NCBI RefSeq assembly: GCF_003323745.1
Contig: NZ_QOIL01000009.1
Location: 62,001 to 126,000, forward strand
Source of the DNA: Sphaerisporangium album
Lineage (GTDB): Bacteria > Actinomycetota > Actinomycetes > Streptosporangiales > Streptosporangiaceae
DNA length: 64,000 bases
Direction of reading: 5' to 3'
The position numbers were made by a program, and so were the translations under genes. Positions within the stretch are counted from its first letter, which is position 1, and every line of letters begins with the position of its first letter. Below are positions 1-9,700 of the stretch, one piece after another. A model generated the notes under the pieces. It saw only the letters and a program-made list of their open reading frames with translations, was not told the DNA's origin and did not search any database.

Positions 1-1
1 G

Positions 2-15
2 ATAAAGCGCTTTAT
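2..15. promoter_or_regulatory. LacI-type operator palindrome
   Basis: A perfect 14-bp palindrome, ATAAAGCGCTTTAT, lies 55 bases before the binding-protein start at 71. The AAAGCGCTTT core resembles sites bound by LacI-family repressors in actinobacteria, and a LacI-family gene sits at 3378. The regulator-site pairing is inference. The promoter itself may lie left of the window. Confidence 0.55.
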
Positions 16-70
16 ATACCACCGCCTCAAGGCACTTCCGCGTGCCGGGAAATCCCTATGGACGGACGAC

Positions 71-1406
71 ATGGAATTACGCAGCCTCGACAGGACCCTG
101 GCCGGAATCGTTCTGGCCGCGACGCTCCCGCTGGCCACCGCGTGCGGCGCCGGCCAGACCACTCCGGACGCCGGCGCCCCGGCCCCCACGGCGCCGGCGG
201 ACCCCGCCACCCTCACCGGTGAGATCACGGTGCTGACCAACAGGACCGACCTGGTGACCGACGGGACGCTGAAGAAGTACGCCGCCGAGTTCGGCAGGAC
301 CTACCCGAAGGTGACGGTGAAGTTCGAGGGGATCACCGACTACGAGGGCGAGGTCAAGATCCGCATGAACACCGACAACTACGGTGACGTGCTGCTGATC
401 CCCAACACGATCGCCAGGGACGACTATCCCAAGTTCTTCGACGCCCTCGGCCCGGCCACCGAGATCGGCAGGAAGTACATGTACACCCAGAAGGGCGAGG
501 TCGGCGGCGCCGTCTACGGCATTCCGGGGTTCAACTCCGCCAACGGGCTGGGTCTACAACAAGGACGTCTGGGCCAAGGCCGGCATCACCGACTGGCCCA
601 AGACCCCCGCGGAGTTCCTGGCCGACCTACAGGCCATCAAGGACAGGACCGACGCGATCCCGTACTACACCAACTACAAGGACGGCTGGCCGCTGACCGC
701 CTGGACCAGCGTGCTCGGCTCGCCCTCCTGCGACGCCAAGGCCGGCGACGCCCTGGCCACCTCCACCGACCCCTGGGCCACCGGCGGCGATCTCAACGTC
801 GGCGACTCCCTGCTGTTCGACATCGTGAACAAGAAGCTGTCGGAGGAGGACCCCACCACCACCAACTGGGAGGACTCCAAAGGACAACTGGCCACCGGGA
901 AGATCGCCGGCATGTGGCTGGGGTCCTGGGCGATCGTCCAGATGCGGGACGCGGCCGAGAAGGCGGGCAAGGACCCGTCGGTGATCGGGTACATGCCCTT
1001 CCCCGCGCAGGTGAACGGCAAGTTCTGCTCGATGGTCACCCCGGACTACCTGTACAGCGTGAACGTGCATTCCAAGAACAAGGCCGCCGCGCACGCCTGG
1101 CTGAGGTGGATGCTGGACGAGTCCGGGTTCGCCGACGCCAACCAGGCGATCTCCAGCGTCCGTGGAGCACCGCTGCCGACCGCCCTCAAGCCGTTCGGCG
1201 ACGCGGGCGTCCAGCTCGTGGAGCTGTCCCAGGTCAAGGCCGGACAGGTCAACGCCATCGACAACGCCTCGGAGGTCGGCCTCAACAAGCCCGACTACCG
1301 CCAGCGCCTGATAGACGTCGCCCGCGGCGCCGCGCCCGGCGACGCGAAGTCGGTCTTCGCCGAGCTGACGACCAGGTGGGCCGACGCCGTGAAGATGGGC
1401 GGATAG
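71..1406 (+). pseudogene. Carbohydrate ABC transporter substrate-binding lipoprotein, frameshifted
   Basis: This would be the extracytoplasmic sugar-binding lipoprotein feeding the two permeases just downstream. Residues 1-25 form a lipoprotein signal with the lipobox LATAC (Cys25), followed by an Ala/Pro-rich linker and a family 1 solute-binding fold. The reading frame breaks at about base 548: after GFNSANG a single extra C throws the original frame out, while the next frame continues with the expected binding-protein sequence (WVYNKDVW) and runs to the TAG at 1404-1406. Removing one base restores an uninterrupted protein of about 444 residues. The downstream half is well conserved, so this is either a recent mutation or a sequencing error. 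The permease starts 8 bases after the stop, so the three genes form an operon. Confidence 0.8.
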
Positions 1407-1414
1407 CGGCGGCG

Positions 1415-2347
1415 ATGGCCCTCACCCGCCTGAGCTCACCGAGCGCCTCGCCCCCGCGGTCCGTGCCCGCCGCGCCCACGCGCCCCGGCCGGCGGTGGAT
1501 CACCCCGTGGCTGTTCCTCGCCGTCCCGTTGATCATGCTGGTGACCTTCACCTACGTGCCGGTCGCGAACATGATCTCCTACAGCTTCACCGACTGGGAC
1601 GGCGTGAGCCCGGACAAGGATTTCGTCGGCCTGGGCAACTACGCGCAGTTGTTCACCCGCCCGGAACTGTTCCAGGTCTTCTCCGTCAGCCTCTTCTACC
1701 TCGTCGCGTCCTTCGCGCAGATCGCGCTGGCGCTGTATTTCGCCACGGTGCTGAGCTTCAGGCTGCGGCTGCGCAACCTGTTCAAGGGCGTCCTGTTCTT
1801 CCCCTACCTGCTCAACGGCGTCGCGGTGGCGTTCGTCTTCCTCTACGTGTTCCAGCCCGGCGGCACGCTGGACGGGCTGCTGCGCCTGTTCGGCGTGGAC
1901 GCCAAGATCTTCTGGCTCGGCGACCCCGACCTGGTCAACGTCTCACTGGCGGGGGTGTCGATCTGGCGCTTTCTCGGGCTGAACTTCGTGCTCTTCCTGG
2001 GGGCGATCCAGTCGGTGCCGGCGGAGATCCACGAGGCCGCGGAGCTGGACGGCGCGAGCCGGACGCAGGTGTTCCGGCACATCATCGTGCCGAGCATCCG
2101 GCCGATCATCAGCCTCAGCGTGATCCTCGGGGTGTCCGGGGCGCTGTCGGTCTTCGAGATCCCCTACGTCATGACGGGCGGGTCGGGGGAGAGTAGGACG
2201 TTCGTGATCCAGACGATCAAGCTGGCGTTCCAGTTCAACAAGATGGGTCTGGCGTCGGCGTCGGCGGTGGTGCTGCTGGTGGCGATCCTGCTGATCACCT
2301 GGGTCCAGCGCCGTCTCATCCCCGAGGAAAGGCCCGAGACGCGATGA
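1415..2347 (+). CDS. Sugar ABC transporter permease, MalF type
   Basis: A 310-residue inner-membrane permease subunit of a carbohydrate ABC importer. After a Pro/Arg-rich cytoplasmic N-terminus, the first membrane segment begins near residue 30, with about six helices overall. The cytoplasmic EAA loop that contacts the ATPase is visible as EAAELDGASRTQVF. The ATG at 1415 follows the binding-protein stop by 8 bases. The open frame physically continues upstream into the first half of the frameshifted binding protein, but that is a consequence of the frameshift and not a real fusion. It overlaps the next permease by four bases (ATGA). No ATPase gene is present here, as is usual for CUT1 systems that share an MsiK-like ATPase. 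Confidence 0.9.
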   Translation: MALTRLSSPSASPPRSVPAAPTRPGRRWITPWLFLAVPLIMLVTFTYVPVANMISYSFTDWDGVSPDKDFVGLGNYAQLFTRPELFQVFSVSLFYLVASFAQIALALYFATVLSFRLRLRNLFKGVLFFPYLLNGVAVAFVFLYVFQPGGTLDGLLRLFGVDAKIFWLGDPDLVNVSLAGVSIWRFLGLNFVLFLGAIQSVPAEIHEAAELDGASRTQVFRHIIVPSIRPIISLSVILGVSGALSVFEIPYVMTGGSGESRTFVIQTIKLAFQFNKMGLASASAVVLLVAILLITWVQRRLIPEERPETR

Positions 2348-3234
2348 CGACGCGAACGATTCCCACGGGTCCGGCGGGAAGGCTCGCGCCCCTGTGGCGC
2401 ACCGCCGCGTCGGCGCGCCGGATCTCGCGGATCCTGACCTATATTTCCCTGGTCGCCGCCGCGGGGGTGGTGGTGGGGCCGTTGCTGACCGTCTTCCTCA
2501 CCTCGCTGAAGACCCCGCGGGAGCTGGCCAGGGGCGGCGTCTTCTCGCTTCCCGGCGACTGGCTCAACCTCTCGAACTACCTCACCGCGTTCGAGAACGG
2601 GAACATGCTGGTCGCGTTCGGCAACACGGCGTTCATCCTGGTCTTCTCCGTCACCGGCACCATCGTCATCGGCACGATGGCCGCCTACGCGATCGACCGC
2701 TTCCACTTCCGGATGAAACGGCTGGTGATCGCCCTGTTCCTGATGGCCACCCTGGTGCCGGGCGTCACCACCCAGGTCGCCACGTTCAAGGTGATCGACG
2801 CGTTCGGCCTTTTCGACACCCGCTGGGGCCCCATTCTGCTCTACATGGGCACCGACATCGTCTCCATATACATATTCCTCCAGTTCATCCGCAACATTCC
2901 CGTGTCCCTGGACGAGGCCGCCCGCCTCGACGGCGCCTCGTCCCTCAAGATCTACCGCTCGGTGATCCTGCCCCTGCTCAAACCCGCCATCGCCACCGTG
3001 GTCATCATCAAAGGGATCACCGTGTACAACGAGTTCTACATTCCGTTCCTCTACATGCCGTCCGAGGAGCTGGGCGTCATCTCCACGTCGCTGTTCCGCT
3101 TCAAGGGACCCTTCGGCGCCCACTGGGAGATCATCTCCGCCGGAGCCGTGCTCGTCATATTGCCGACGCTCGTCATTTTCCTGGCTTTGCAGCGTTTCAT
3201 CTACAACGGATTCACCGCGGGTGCCGTGAAATGA
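2344..3234 (+). CDS. Sugar ABC transporter permease, MalG type
   Basis: The second permease subunit of the same importer, 296 residues. Six hydrophobic segments start near residue 30 and the EAA loop reads DEAARLDGASSLKIY. The ATG overlaps the end of the preceding permease, so the two are translationally coupled. The last gene of the transport operon is followed by about 140 bases without a gene before the regulator. The substrate is inferred to be a mannoside or manno-oligosaccharide, only because a GH2 beta-mannosidase follows. Confidence 0.9.
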   Translation: MTTRTIPTGPAGRLAPLWRTAASARRISRILTYISLVAAAGVVVGPLLTVFLTSLKTPRELARGGVFSLPGDWLNLSNYLTAFENGNMLVAFGNTAFILVFSVTGTIVIGTMAAYAIDRFHFRMKRLVIALFLMATLVPGVTTQVATFKVIDAFGLFDTRWGPILLYMGTDIVSIYIFLQFIRNIPVSLDEAARLDGASSLKIYRSVILPLLKPAIATVVIIKGITVYNEFYIPFLYMPSEELGVISTSLFRFKGPFGAHWEIISAGAVLVILPTLVIFLALQRFIYNGFTAGAVK

Positions 3235-3377
3235 CGTGCCCGGCCGCAGGAAGAGAAAGAGGGCGGACGAACCCGCGCACCGCCGTGTTGGGTAATATCA
3301 GCACCACGCAGATGGCAGGCCCCCGTGACGGTCAGAGTTCCGGCGGCCGCTATCGCCGGCCTAAGGAAATCTGAAGC

Positions 3378-4394
3378 GTGAAGCGAGTGACGATCAGTGA
3401 TATCGCCAAGCGTGCAGGGGTCTCGATCGGCGCGGTGTCGTTCGCACTGAACGACCGCCCGGGAGTGTCGAGCGAGACCCGCCGGCGCATCCTGGCCATC
3501 GCCGACGAGATGGGGTGGCGCCCGAGCGCGGCGGCGCGCGGCCTCTCGGAGTCGCGGGCGCACACGGTCGGGCTCGTCATCGCCCGCAGCGCCGACACGC
3601 TGGGCGTCGAGCCGTTCTTCATGAAGTTCATCGCCGGCCTGGAAAGCGAGCTGTCGATCTCCCGCACGGCGTTGCTCCTCCAGGTCGTGCCCGACCACCA
3701 GCGGGCGATCGAGGCCATCAGCGGCTGGTGGGCCGAGCGGCGCATCGACGGCGTGATCGTCACCGACCTGTGGACCGGGGACGCGCGGCTGCCCAAGTTG
3801 CGGGCGATGAACATCCCCGCCGTCCTCGTCGGCCGTCCCCATCCGGGCATCGACCTGCCGGCGGTCTGGAGCGACGACGCCGCGGCGGTGACCGAGACCG
3901 TCGACCACCTCGTCGGCCTGGGACATCGGCGCATCGCCCGGGTCGCCGGGCTGCCCGCGCTTGAGCACACCCAGGTGCGCACCGCCGCCTTCCACACCGC
4001 GCTCGCACGGCACGACCTGCGGCCCGCCGCCGTCGTCGACACCGACTACACCTGGGCGGCCGGGGCCAAGGCGACCCAGGAGCTGCTGTCCGCCGGCCCG
4101 CGCCCGACCGCGATCACCTTCGACAACGACGTGATGGCGACCGCGGGGCTGAGCGTGGCGCGCAAGCTCGGCGTGAGCGTGCCCGCCGAGCTGTCCATCG
4201 TGGCGGGAGACGACTCCCAGCTGTGCGAGATGGTCTTCCCCTCGCTGACCGCGCTCTCGCGCGACATCCCGCTGTACGGCGTCAACACCGCGCGCACCCT
4301 GCTGGCGCACCTGGACGGCGCGCCCGCCCGGTCGTTCCAGGACGCCACGCCCTTCCTGCTGCCGCGGGAGAGCACCGCCGCCGCCCCCTCATGA
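3378..4394 (+). CDS. LacI-family transcriptional regulator
   Basis: A 338-residue repressor-type protein. The N-terminal helix-turn-helix (residues about 3-50, ISDIAKRAGVS then AVSFALNDRPGVS) and hinge helix are followed by a periplasmic-binding-protein-like effector domain containing the usual LGHRRIA segment. The GTG at 3378 is chosen because an AAGGAA ribosome site (3363-3368) lies about 9 bases upstream and the HTH starts at residue 4. It lies between the transporter genes and the beta-mannosidase, so it probably represses both, most likely through the palindrome at 2-15. I do not see a second copy of that palindrome before 3378 or 4518. Confidence 0.88.
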   Translation: MKRVTISDIAKRAGVSIGAVSFALNDRPGVSSETRRRILAIADEMGWRPSAAARGLSESRAHTVGLVIARSADTLGVEPFFMKFIAGLESELSISRTALLLQVVPDHQRAIEAISGWWAERRIDGVIVTDLWTGDARLPKLRAMNIPAVLVGRPHPGIDLPAVWSDDAAAVTETVDHLVGLGHRRIARVAGLPALEHTQVRTAAFHTALARHDLRPAAVVDTDYTWAAGAKATQELLSAGPRPTAITFDNDVMATAGLSVARKLGVSVPAELSIVAGDDSQLCEMVFPSLTALSRDIPLYGVNTARTLLAHLDGAPARSFQDATPFLLPRESTAAAPS

Positions 4395-4517
4395 CATTCG
4401 CTACTTATCCGGTTAAGCTCGGCTGAGTTCACCGGCCACGCCGACGTCGCCGATGCCGCCCGGGGCCTGTCGTGGAGTGCCGGGCACGCGCGGAAATCCC
4501 ACCGATGAGGAGACTTC

Positions 4518-6911
4518 GTGACCACCAGCCGGACACTGCACGCAGGATGGACGCTCACGGCCCTGTCGGACGAGGTGTCGATCGCCGGTGTGCCCGCGCA
4601 GGTGCCGGGATGCGTCCACACGGATCTGCTGGCCGCGGGGTTGATCGAGGACCCGTATCTGGATGACAACGAGAACCGGCTGGGGTGGATCGGGCGGACG
4701 CGGTGGGCGTACGAGACCACGTTCGCCTGGGCGCCGGACGGCCATGAGCACACCGATCTGGTCTGTGAAGGGCTGGACACGGTGGCGACGGTGATCCTGA
4801 ACGGTGCCCAGGTCGCCAGGACGGCCAACCAGCACCGCTCCCATCGTTTCCCGGTTCGTCATCTGCTGGCCGAGGGGGACAACACCCTGACGGTGGTCTT
4901 CGATTCGGCCTACGACTATGCCGAGGCGCGGCGTGCCGCCGTGGGCGACCGGCCGGGCGCGTACGAGGAGCCGTACCAGTTCATCAGGAAGATGGCCTGC
5001 AACTTCGGCTGGGACTGGGGGCCGACCCTGGTCACCGCCGGCATCTGGCGTCCCATCGCCCTGGAGAGCTGGAGCGGCGCCCGGCTGGCCGAGGTCCGTC
5101 CCCTGGTCACCGCGCACGCCGAGGACGGCCGGCCCGCGGAGGGGCGGGTGGAGGTGCACGTGAGGATCACCCCGGAGGCGCGGGGTCCGGTCACCGTCAC
5201 CGCCGAGGTCGCCGGCCAGGTCGCGCGCGCCGAGGTCCCGGCCGGGCAGGACCGGGCCGTGCTGGTGGTCACCGTGCCCGAGCCCGCGCTGTGGTGGCCC
5301 CGCGGATACGGCGACCAGGCCCGCCACCGGCTGACCGTCACGCTCGGCGACCAGGAATGGAGCCGCATGATCGGCTTCCGGTCCGTCGAGCTGGACACCG
5401 AGGCGTTCCGTCTGGTGATCAACGGCAGGCCGGTGTTCGCCCGCGGGGTCAACTGGATCCCCGCCGACTGCTTCCCCACCCGGATCACCCGGGAACTCCT
5501 CGCCGAACGCCTCGCCCAGGCCGTCGACGCGAACGTCAACCTGCTACGGGTGTGGGGCGGCGGCCTGTACGAAAGCGAGGACTTCTACGACCTCGCCGAC
5601 ACCCTCGGGCTGCTGGTGTGGCAGGACTTCCCCTTCGCCTGCGCCGCCTACCCCGAAGAAGAACCCTTCCACGGCGAGGTCGAGGCCGAGGCCCGCCAGA
5701 ACGTCACCCGCCTCACTCCCCACCCCAGCCTGGTCCTGTGGTGCGGCAACAACGAGAACATCGAAGGCCACGCCGACTGGGGATGGCGGGAGACGCTCGG
5801 CGACCGCACGTGGGGCGCCGGCTTCTACTACGACCTGCTCCCCGCCATCGTCGCCGAACTCGACCCGACCCGCCCCTACTGGCCCGGCAGCCCCTACTCG
5901 GGCGCCCCCGGCCTCCCGCCCAACGACCCCGCGCGCGGAACCGTGCACATCTGGGACGTCTGGAACCGCGAGGACTACCGCCACTACACCACCTACCGGC
6001 CCCGGTTCGTCGCCGAGTTCGGCTTCCAGGGACCGCCCGCCTACGCCACCATGCGCCGGGCGATCAGCGGCGAACTGGCCTCCGACGCGCCGCTGGTGCT
6101 GCACCACCAAAAGGCCCTCGACGGCAACGGCAAACTCCTGCGCGGCCTGAACGGCCACCTGCCCACGCCGTCCACCTTCGACGACTGGCACTACCTCACC
6201 CAGCTCAACCAGGCCCGCGCCATCACCTGCGGCATCGAGCACTTCCGCGCCCAGATGCCCCACTGCATGGGCACCATCCTGTGGCAGCTCAACGACTGCT
6301 GGCCCGTCACCTCCTGGGCCGCAGTCGACGGCGACGGCCACCGCAAACCCCTCTGGCACGCCCTGCGACGCCTCTACGCCGACCGGCTCCTCGTCCTCAC
6401 CGGCGAAACCGTCACCGTCGTCAACGACACCGACCGGCCCTGGCACGGCGAACTCGAAATCGTCCGCCGCAGCCTGACGGGCGAACCGCTCGCCAAGGAG
6501 ACCGTCACCACCACGACCCCCGCCCGCGCCACCACACGCGTCCACCTGCCGCCCACCGTGAGCACACCCACCGACCCCGCCGCCGAACTGCTGACCGCAC
6601 GCCTGGACGACCACCGCACCATCGCCTTCTACACCGAAGACACCCACGTCCGCTTCCCCGAGGCCCGCTACGACGCCACCGCCGAACGCACCGGCGACGG
6701 CTACACCCTCACCGTCCGCGCCCACACCCTGCTCCGCGACCTCGCGCTCTTCCCCGACCGCCTGCACGCCGGCGCGTCCGTGGACGACATGCTGCTCACC
6801 CTGCTCCCCGGCGAGACCGCCACCTTCCACATCACCACCGCCCACGACCTGGACACCGACGCGCTCACCGGCCCCCCGGTCCTGCGCATGGTGAACGAGG
6901 CCCGCCACTGA
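4518..6911 (+). CDS. GH2 beta-mannosidase
   Basis: A 797-residue cytoplasmic exo-glycosidase that releases beta-linked mannose from the non-reducing end of imported oligosaccharides. It has the family 2 order: jelly-roll sugar-binding domain, immunoglobulin-like domain, TIM barrel and C-terminal beta domains. The acid/base glutamate is E413 in the motif WCGNNEN, and the nucleophile is E500 in VAEFGFQG. The conserved ACNFGWDWGP segment is typical of beta-mannosidases rather than beta-galactosidases. There is no signal peptide, which fits a role after ABC import. The GTG at 4518 follows a GAGGAGA ribosome site. Length is close to the family norm. Confidence 0.9.
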   Translation: MTTSRTLHAGWTLTALSDEVSIAGVPAQVPGCVHTDLLAAGLIEDPYLDDNENRLGWIGRTRWAYETTFAWAPDGHEHTDLVCEGLDTVATVILNGAQVARTANQHRSHRFPVRHLLAEGDNTLTVVFDSAYDYAEARRAAVGDRPGAYEEPYQFIRKMACNFGWDWGPTLVTAGIWRPIALESWSGARLAEVRPLVTAHAEDGRPAEGRVEVHVRITPEARGPVTVTAEVAGQVARAEVPAGQDRAVLVVTVPEPALWWPRGYGDQARHRLTVTLGDQEWSRMIGFRSVELDTEAFRLVINGRPVFARGVNWIPADCFPTRITRELLAERLAQAVDANVNLLRVWGGGLYESEDFYDLADTLGLLVWQDFPFACAAYPEEEPFHGEVEAEARQNVTRLTPHPSLVLWCGNNENIEGHADWGWRETLGDRTWGAGFYYDLLPAIVAELDPTRPYWPGSPYSGAPGLPPNDPARGTVHIWDVWNREDYRHYTTYRPRFVAEFGFQGPPAYATMRRAISGELASDAPLVLHHQKALDGNGKLLRGLNGHLPTPSTFDDWHYLTQLNQARAITCGIEHFRAQMPHCMGTILWQLNDCWPVTSWAAVDGDGHRKPLWHALRRLYADRLLVLTGETVTVVNDTDRPWHGELEIVRRSLTGEPLAKETVTTTTPARATTRVHLPPTVSTPTDPAAELLTARLDDHRTIAFYTEDTHVRFPEARYDATAERTGDGYTLTVRAHTLLRDLALFPDRLHAGASVDDMLLTLLPGETATFHITTAHDLDTDALTGPPVLRMVNEARH

Positions 6912-7024
6912 GCGCCTTCAGGTCACGCGCCGTCCATCCTCCGTTCATCTGACGCCCATACGGTTCCGGCGATTCGTCGGCATTTCCGGAGGTACCGGCA
7001 TGAGATCTCTGCCACGCTTGTCCA

Positions 7025-8038
7025 ATGAGTGACGGGGCGGTGGTCTCCCCCGCGGACACGCGCGATCCTTCCCCCACGCCTCCGGCGAGCCCGCCGCGGA
7101 CGGAACGTTTCCCATGGGCGTACGTGCTGGTCATCGGCCTGCTGATCGCCGGCCCGCTCTGGCTCACGCCGTACGTGCAGTCGCCCGCGCTGCAGACCTG
7201 GGCGACGATCTTCGTCGCGATCTGTGTGCAGGCCCTGCCGTTCCTGGTGTTCGGTGTGGCGCTGTCCGCGGCGATCACGGCGTTCGTCCCGGCGACGTTC
7301 TGGGCCCGGGCGTTGCCCCGGCACCCGGCCGCCGCGGTCCCGGTCGCCGGGCTCGCGGGCGCCGTGCTGCCGGGGTGCGAGTGCGCGTCGGTGCCGGTGG
7401 CCGGCGGGCTCATGGCCCGCGGGGTCACTCCGGCGGCGGCGCTGGCGTTCCTCCTGGCCTCCCCGGCGATCAACCCGGTGGTGCTGGTGGCGACGGCGGT
7501 GGCCTTCCCCGGCACGCCTCTCATGGTCGTGGCCCGGTTCGCCGCCTCGCTGCTGGTCGCCGTCCTGGCCGGCTGGGCATGGGCCCGGTTCGGACGCTCG
7601 GAATGGCTGCGCATCCCCGTGCGCCCCGCCGACGCCCGGGGATGGACGGCGTTCGCGGAGGCGATGCTGCACGACCTGCTGCACGCCGGAGGGTTCCTGG
7701 TCGTGGGCGGCCTGGCGGCGGCCACGCTCAACGTCGTAGTCCCCCAGTCGTGGGTCACCGGCCTGGCCGGAGTGCCGTGGCTGTCGGTGCTCACGCTGGC
7801 GGTGCTCGCCGTGATCCTGTCGCTCTGCTCGGAGGCCGACGCGTTCGTCGCCGCCAGCCTGACGCCGTTCCCCATGACCGCGAAGCTGGCCTTCCTGGTC
7901 GTGGGCCCGATGGTGGACCTGAAGCTGATCGCCCTGCAGGCGGGGACCTTCGGCCGCCGGTTCGTGACGCGTTTCGTCCCGCTGACCTTCGTCCTCGGTG
8001 TTCTGGTGAGCGCCGTCATCGGATGGGTGCTGCTGTGA
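7025..8038 (+). CDS. YraQ/DUF318-family membrane permease
   Basis: A 337-residue polytopic membrane protein of the COG0701 family. There are eight or more hydrophobic segments, and the characteristic GCECAS motif falls near residues 118-123, with a second polar motif in the C-terminal half (LCSEADAF). It overlaps the following gene by four bases (GTGA), and that gene is the usual TIGR03943 partner, so the two probably form one complex. The transported species is not known from sequence. Location beside a zinc-type ABC importer suggests metal handling, which is inference. Confidence 0.8.
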   Translation: MSDGAVVSPADTRDPSPTPPASPPRTERFPWAYVLVIGLLIAGPLWLTPYVQSPALQTWATIFVAICVQALPFLVFGVALSAAITAFVPATFWARALPRHPAAAVPVAGLAGAVLPGCECASVPVAGGLMARGVTPAAALAFLLASPAINPVVLVATAVAFPGTPLMVVARFAASLLVAVLAGWAWARFGRSEWLRIPVRPADARGWTAFAEAMLHDLLHAGGFLVVGGLAAATLNVVVPQSWVTGLAGVPWLSVLTLAVLAVILSLCSEADAFVAASLTPFPMTAKLAFLVVGPMVDLKLIALQAGTFGRRFVTRFVPLTFVLGVLVSAVIGWVLL

Positions 8039-8838
8039 ACCGGATGTCCCAGGGCCTGATCGTCACGCTCCTCGGCGGCGCGACGCTGAAGATCTCGCTG
8101 TTCTCGTCCACGTACGTGAACTACGTCAAGCCGGGCTTCCGGCCCTTCCTCATCGCCGCGGGCATCAGCATGCTGGTCCTGGGGGCGGTCCGGCTGCTCG
8201 GCTATTTCTGGTCACCGGTGGCCGCGAGCGCCGCAGAAGGCGCACCCGAGAAGGCGTCCGAGCCGAACCCGGCGCCCTCCGGCCACGCCGATCACGACCA
8301 CGCCGATCACGACGCCGATCACGACGCGGGTCACGACCACGGCCGCGGCCCGAGCGTGGCCTGGCTCCTCTGCCTGCCCGTCCTCGCCATCTTCGTGATC
8401 GCCCCGCCCGCGCTCGGCTCGTACGCGGCCGTGCGGACGGCGGGACGCCCGGTGACGCCGCCCATGCCGGCGGAGGCGTTCTTTCCCCTGCCCGCCGACC
8501 GGATCGCCGACCTGACGATGGCCGAGTTCGCCGGCAGGGCGGCGGCCGCCCCGGAGACGATGCGCGGCCGCACGATCCGTCTCACCGGGTTCGTGACCAC
8601 GGGGGACGACGGAGCCTGGTACGTCGGCCGGATGCAGATGGCGTGCTGCGCCGCCGACGCGGTCGCGCTCACCGTGCGCGTGCGGGGCGCGGAGTCCCCG
8701 CCGGCCAACCACTGGATCCGGGTCACGGGCTCCTTCGTCCCGTCCGCCTCGGCCAAGCTGCCCACCGGGATGGTGATCCCCGAGCTGACGGCCGAGAGCG
8801 TCGAGAACATCACAGAACCGGCCCAGCCGTACGAGTAG
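8035..8838 (+). CDS. TIGR03943-family permease subunit with His/Asp-rich loop
   Basis: A 267-residue membrane protein, partner of the YraQ-type permease upstream. Two N-terminal hydrophobic segments are followed by a loop with about ten His and nine Asp in roughly 22 residues (encoded at about 8281-8343), then another membrane helix and a C-terminal soluble domain with the Cys pair in MACCAAD. The His/Asp stretch is a plausible metal-binding element. The start is either GTG 8035, overlapping the previous stop, or ATG 8044; the first is preferred for coupling. Its 3' end overlaps by 29 bases the end of the converging metal-transporter permease. Confidence 0.75.
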   Translation: MNRMSQGLIVTLLGGATLKISLFSSTYVNYVKPGFRPFLIAAGISMLVLGAVRLLGYFWSPVAASAAEGAPEKASEPNPAPSGHADHDHADHDADHDAGHDHGRGPSVAWLLCLPVLAIFVIAPPALGSYAAVRTAGRPVTPPMPAEAFFPLPADRIADLTMAEFAGRAAAAPETMRGRTIRLTGFVTTGDDGAWYVGRMQMACCAADAVALTVRVRGAESPPANHWIRVTGSFVPSASAKLPTGMVIPELTAESVENITEPAQPYE

Positions 8839-9700
8839 CGCCCGCTCCGCGCCGGGTCCAGGCGCCCCGGCTCCGGGCCGCGCCGATGCCCCGGCAGACG
8901 AGGTAGATCAGGAACGAGATGGTGGTGACGTACGGGCTGATGGGGACGCTGCTGCCGAGCGCCAGCAGGGTGCCGCCGAGCATGGAGACGGTGGCGAAGA
9001 GCACGCTGAGCAGGGGGACCCTCACCGGCGAGGCGGTGACGCGCATAGCGGCGGCGGCGGGCGTGCACAGCAGCGCGAGCACGAGCAGCGCGCCCACGAT
9101 CTGGATGGAGATCGCGACCGCCAGGCCCAGCACGATGGTGAAGATCGGCGCGAGCGCGCGGACCGGCACGCCCCGCGCGGCGGCGACCTCCGGATCGACG
9201 CTGGCGAACGTCAGCGGCCGCCACAGGACGGCGAGCGCGACGAGCACGACGGCCGAGGTCGCGGCCAGCCACGACAGCTGAGGGGTGTCCACGGCGATGA
9301 TCTGGCCGGTGAGCAGGCCGAACTTGTTGGCCGCCCGGCCCTTGTACAGGGCCAGGAAGAGCACGCCGAGCCCGAGCCCGAACGGCATCAGCACCCCGAT
9401 GATGGAGTTGCGGTCCCGCGCGCGCATGCCGAGCGCGCCGATGATCGAGGCCGCGACCACGGATCCGACCAGCGACCCGGCGACCACGTTGGCGCCGATC
9501 AGCAGCGCGGCGGAGGCGCCGGCGAAGGAGAGCTCGCTGATGCCGTGCACGGCGAACGGCAGGTCGCGCATCATCACGAAGACGCCGACCAGCCCGCCGA
9601 CGATCCCGAGGATGGCCCCGGCGATCAGCGAGTTCCTCACCAGGGCCAGCAGCGCGCCGTAGTCGGTGAAGTTGAAGATCTGGTGCCACACGTCGTTCAC
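8810..9700 (-). CDS. Zinc/manganese ABC transporter permease, ZnuB type
   Basis: A 296-residue membrane subunit of a cluster A-I metal importer (ABC-3 family) with about eight hydrophobic segments. The conserved HGISELSFAGA region near residue 55 is typical of ZnuB/MntB proteins. The GTG at 9700 overlaps the stop of the ATPase gene by four bases. Last gene of a three-gene minus-strand operon. It converges with the TIGR03943 gene and overlaps it by 29 bases. Confidence 0.88.
   Translation of the reverse strand: MNDVWHQIFNFTDYGALLALVRNSLIAGAILGIVGGLVGVFVMMRDLPFAVHGISELSFAGASAALLIGANVVAGSLVGSVVAASIIGALGMRARDRNSIIGVLMPFGLGLGVLFLALYKGRAANKFGLLTGQIIAVDTPQLSWLAATSAVVLVALAVLWRPLTFASVDPEVAAARGVPVRALAPIFTIVLGLAVAISIQIVGALLVLALLCTPAAAAMRVTASPVRVPLLSVLFATVSMLGGTLLALGSSVPISPYVTTISFLIYLVCRGIGAARSRGAWTRRGAGATRTAGPVL

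Noticed and set aside
549-1400. Direct fusion of the binding protein with the MalF permease in one frame
   Set aside because: The single long frame appears only because of the frameshift; the second half of the binding protein is encoded in another frame and the permease has its own start.
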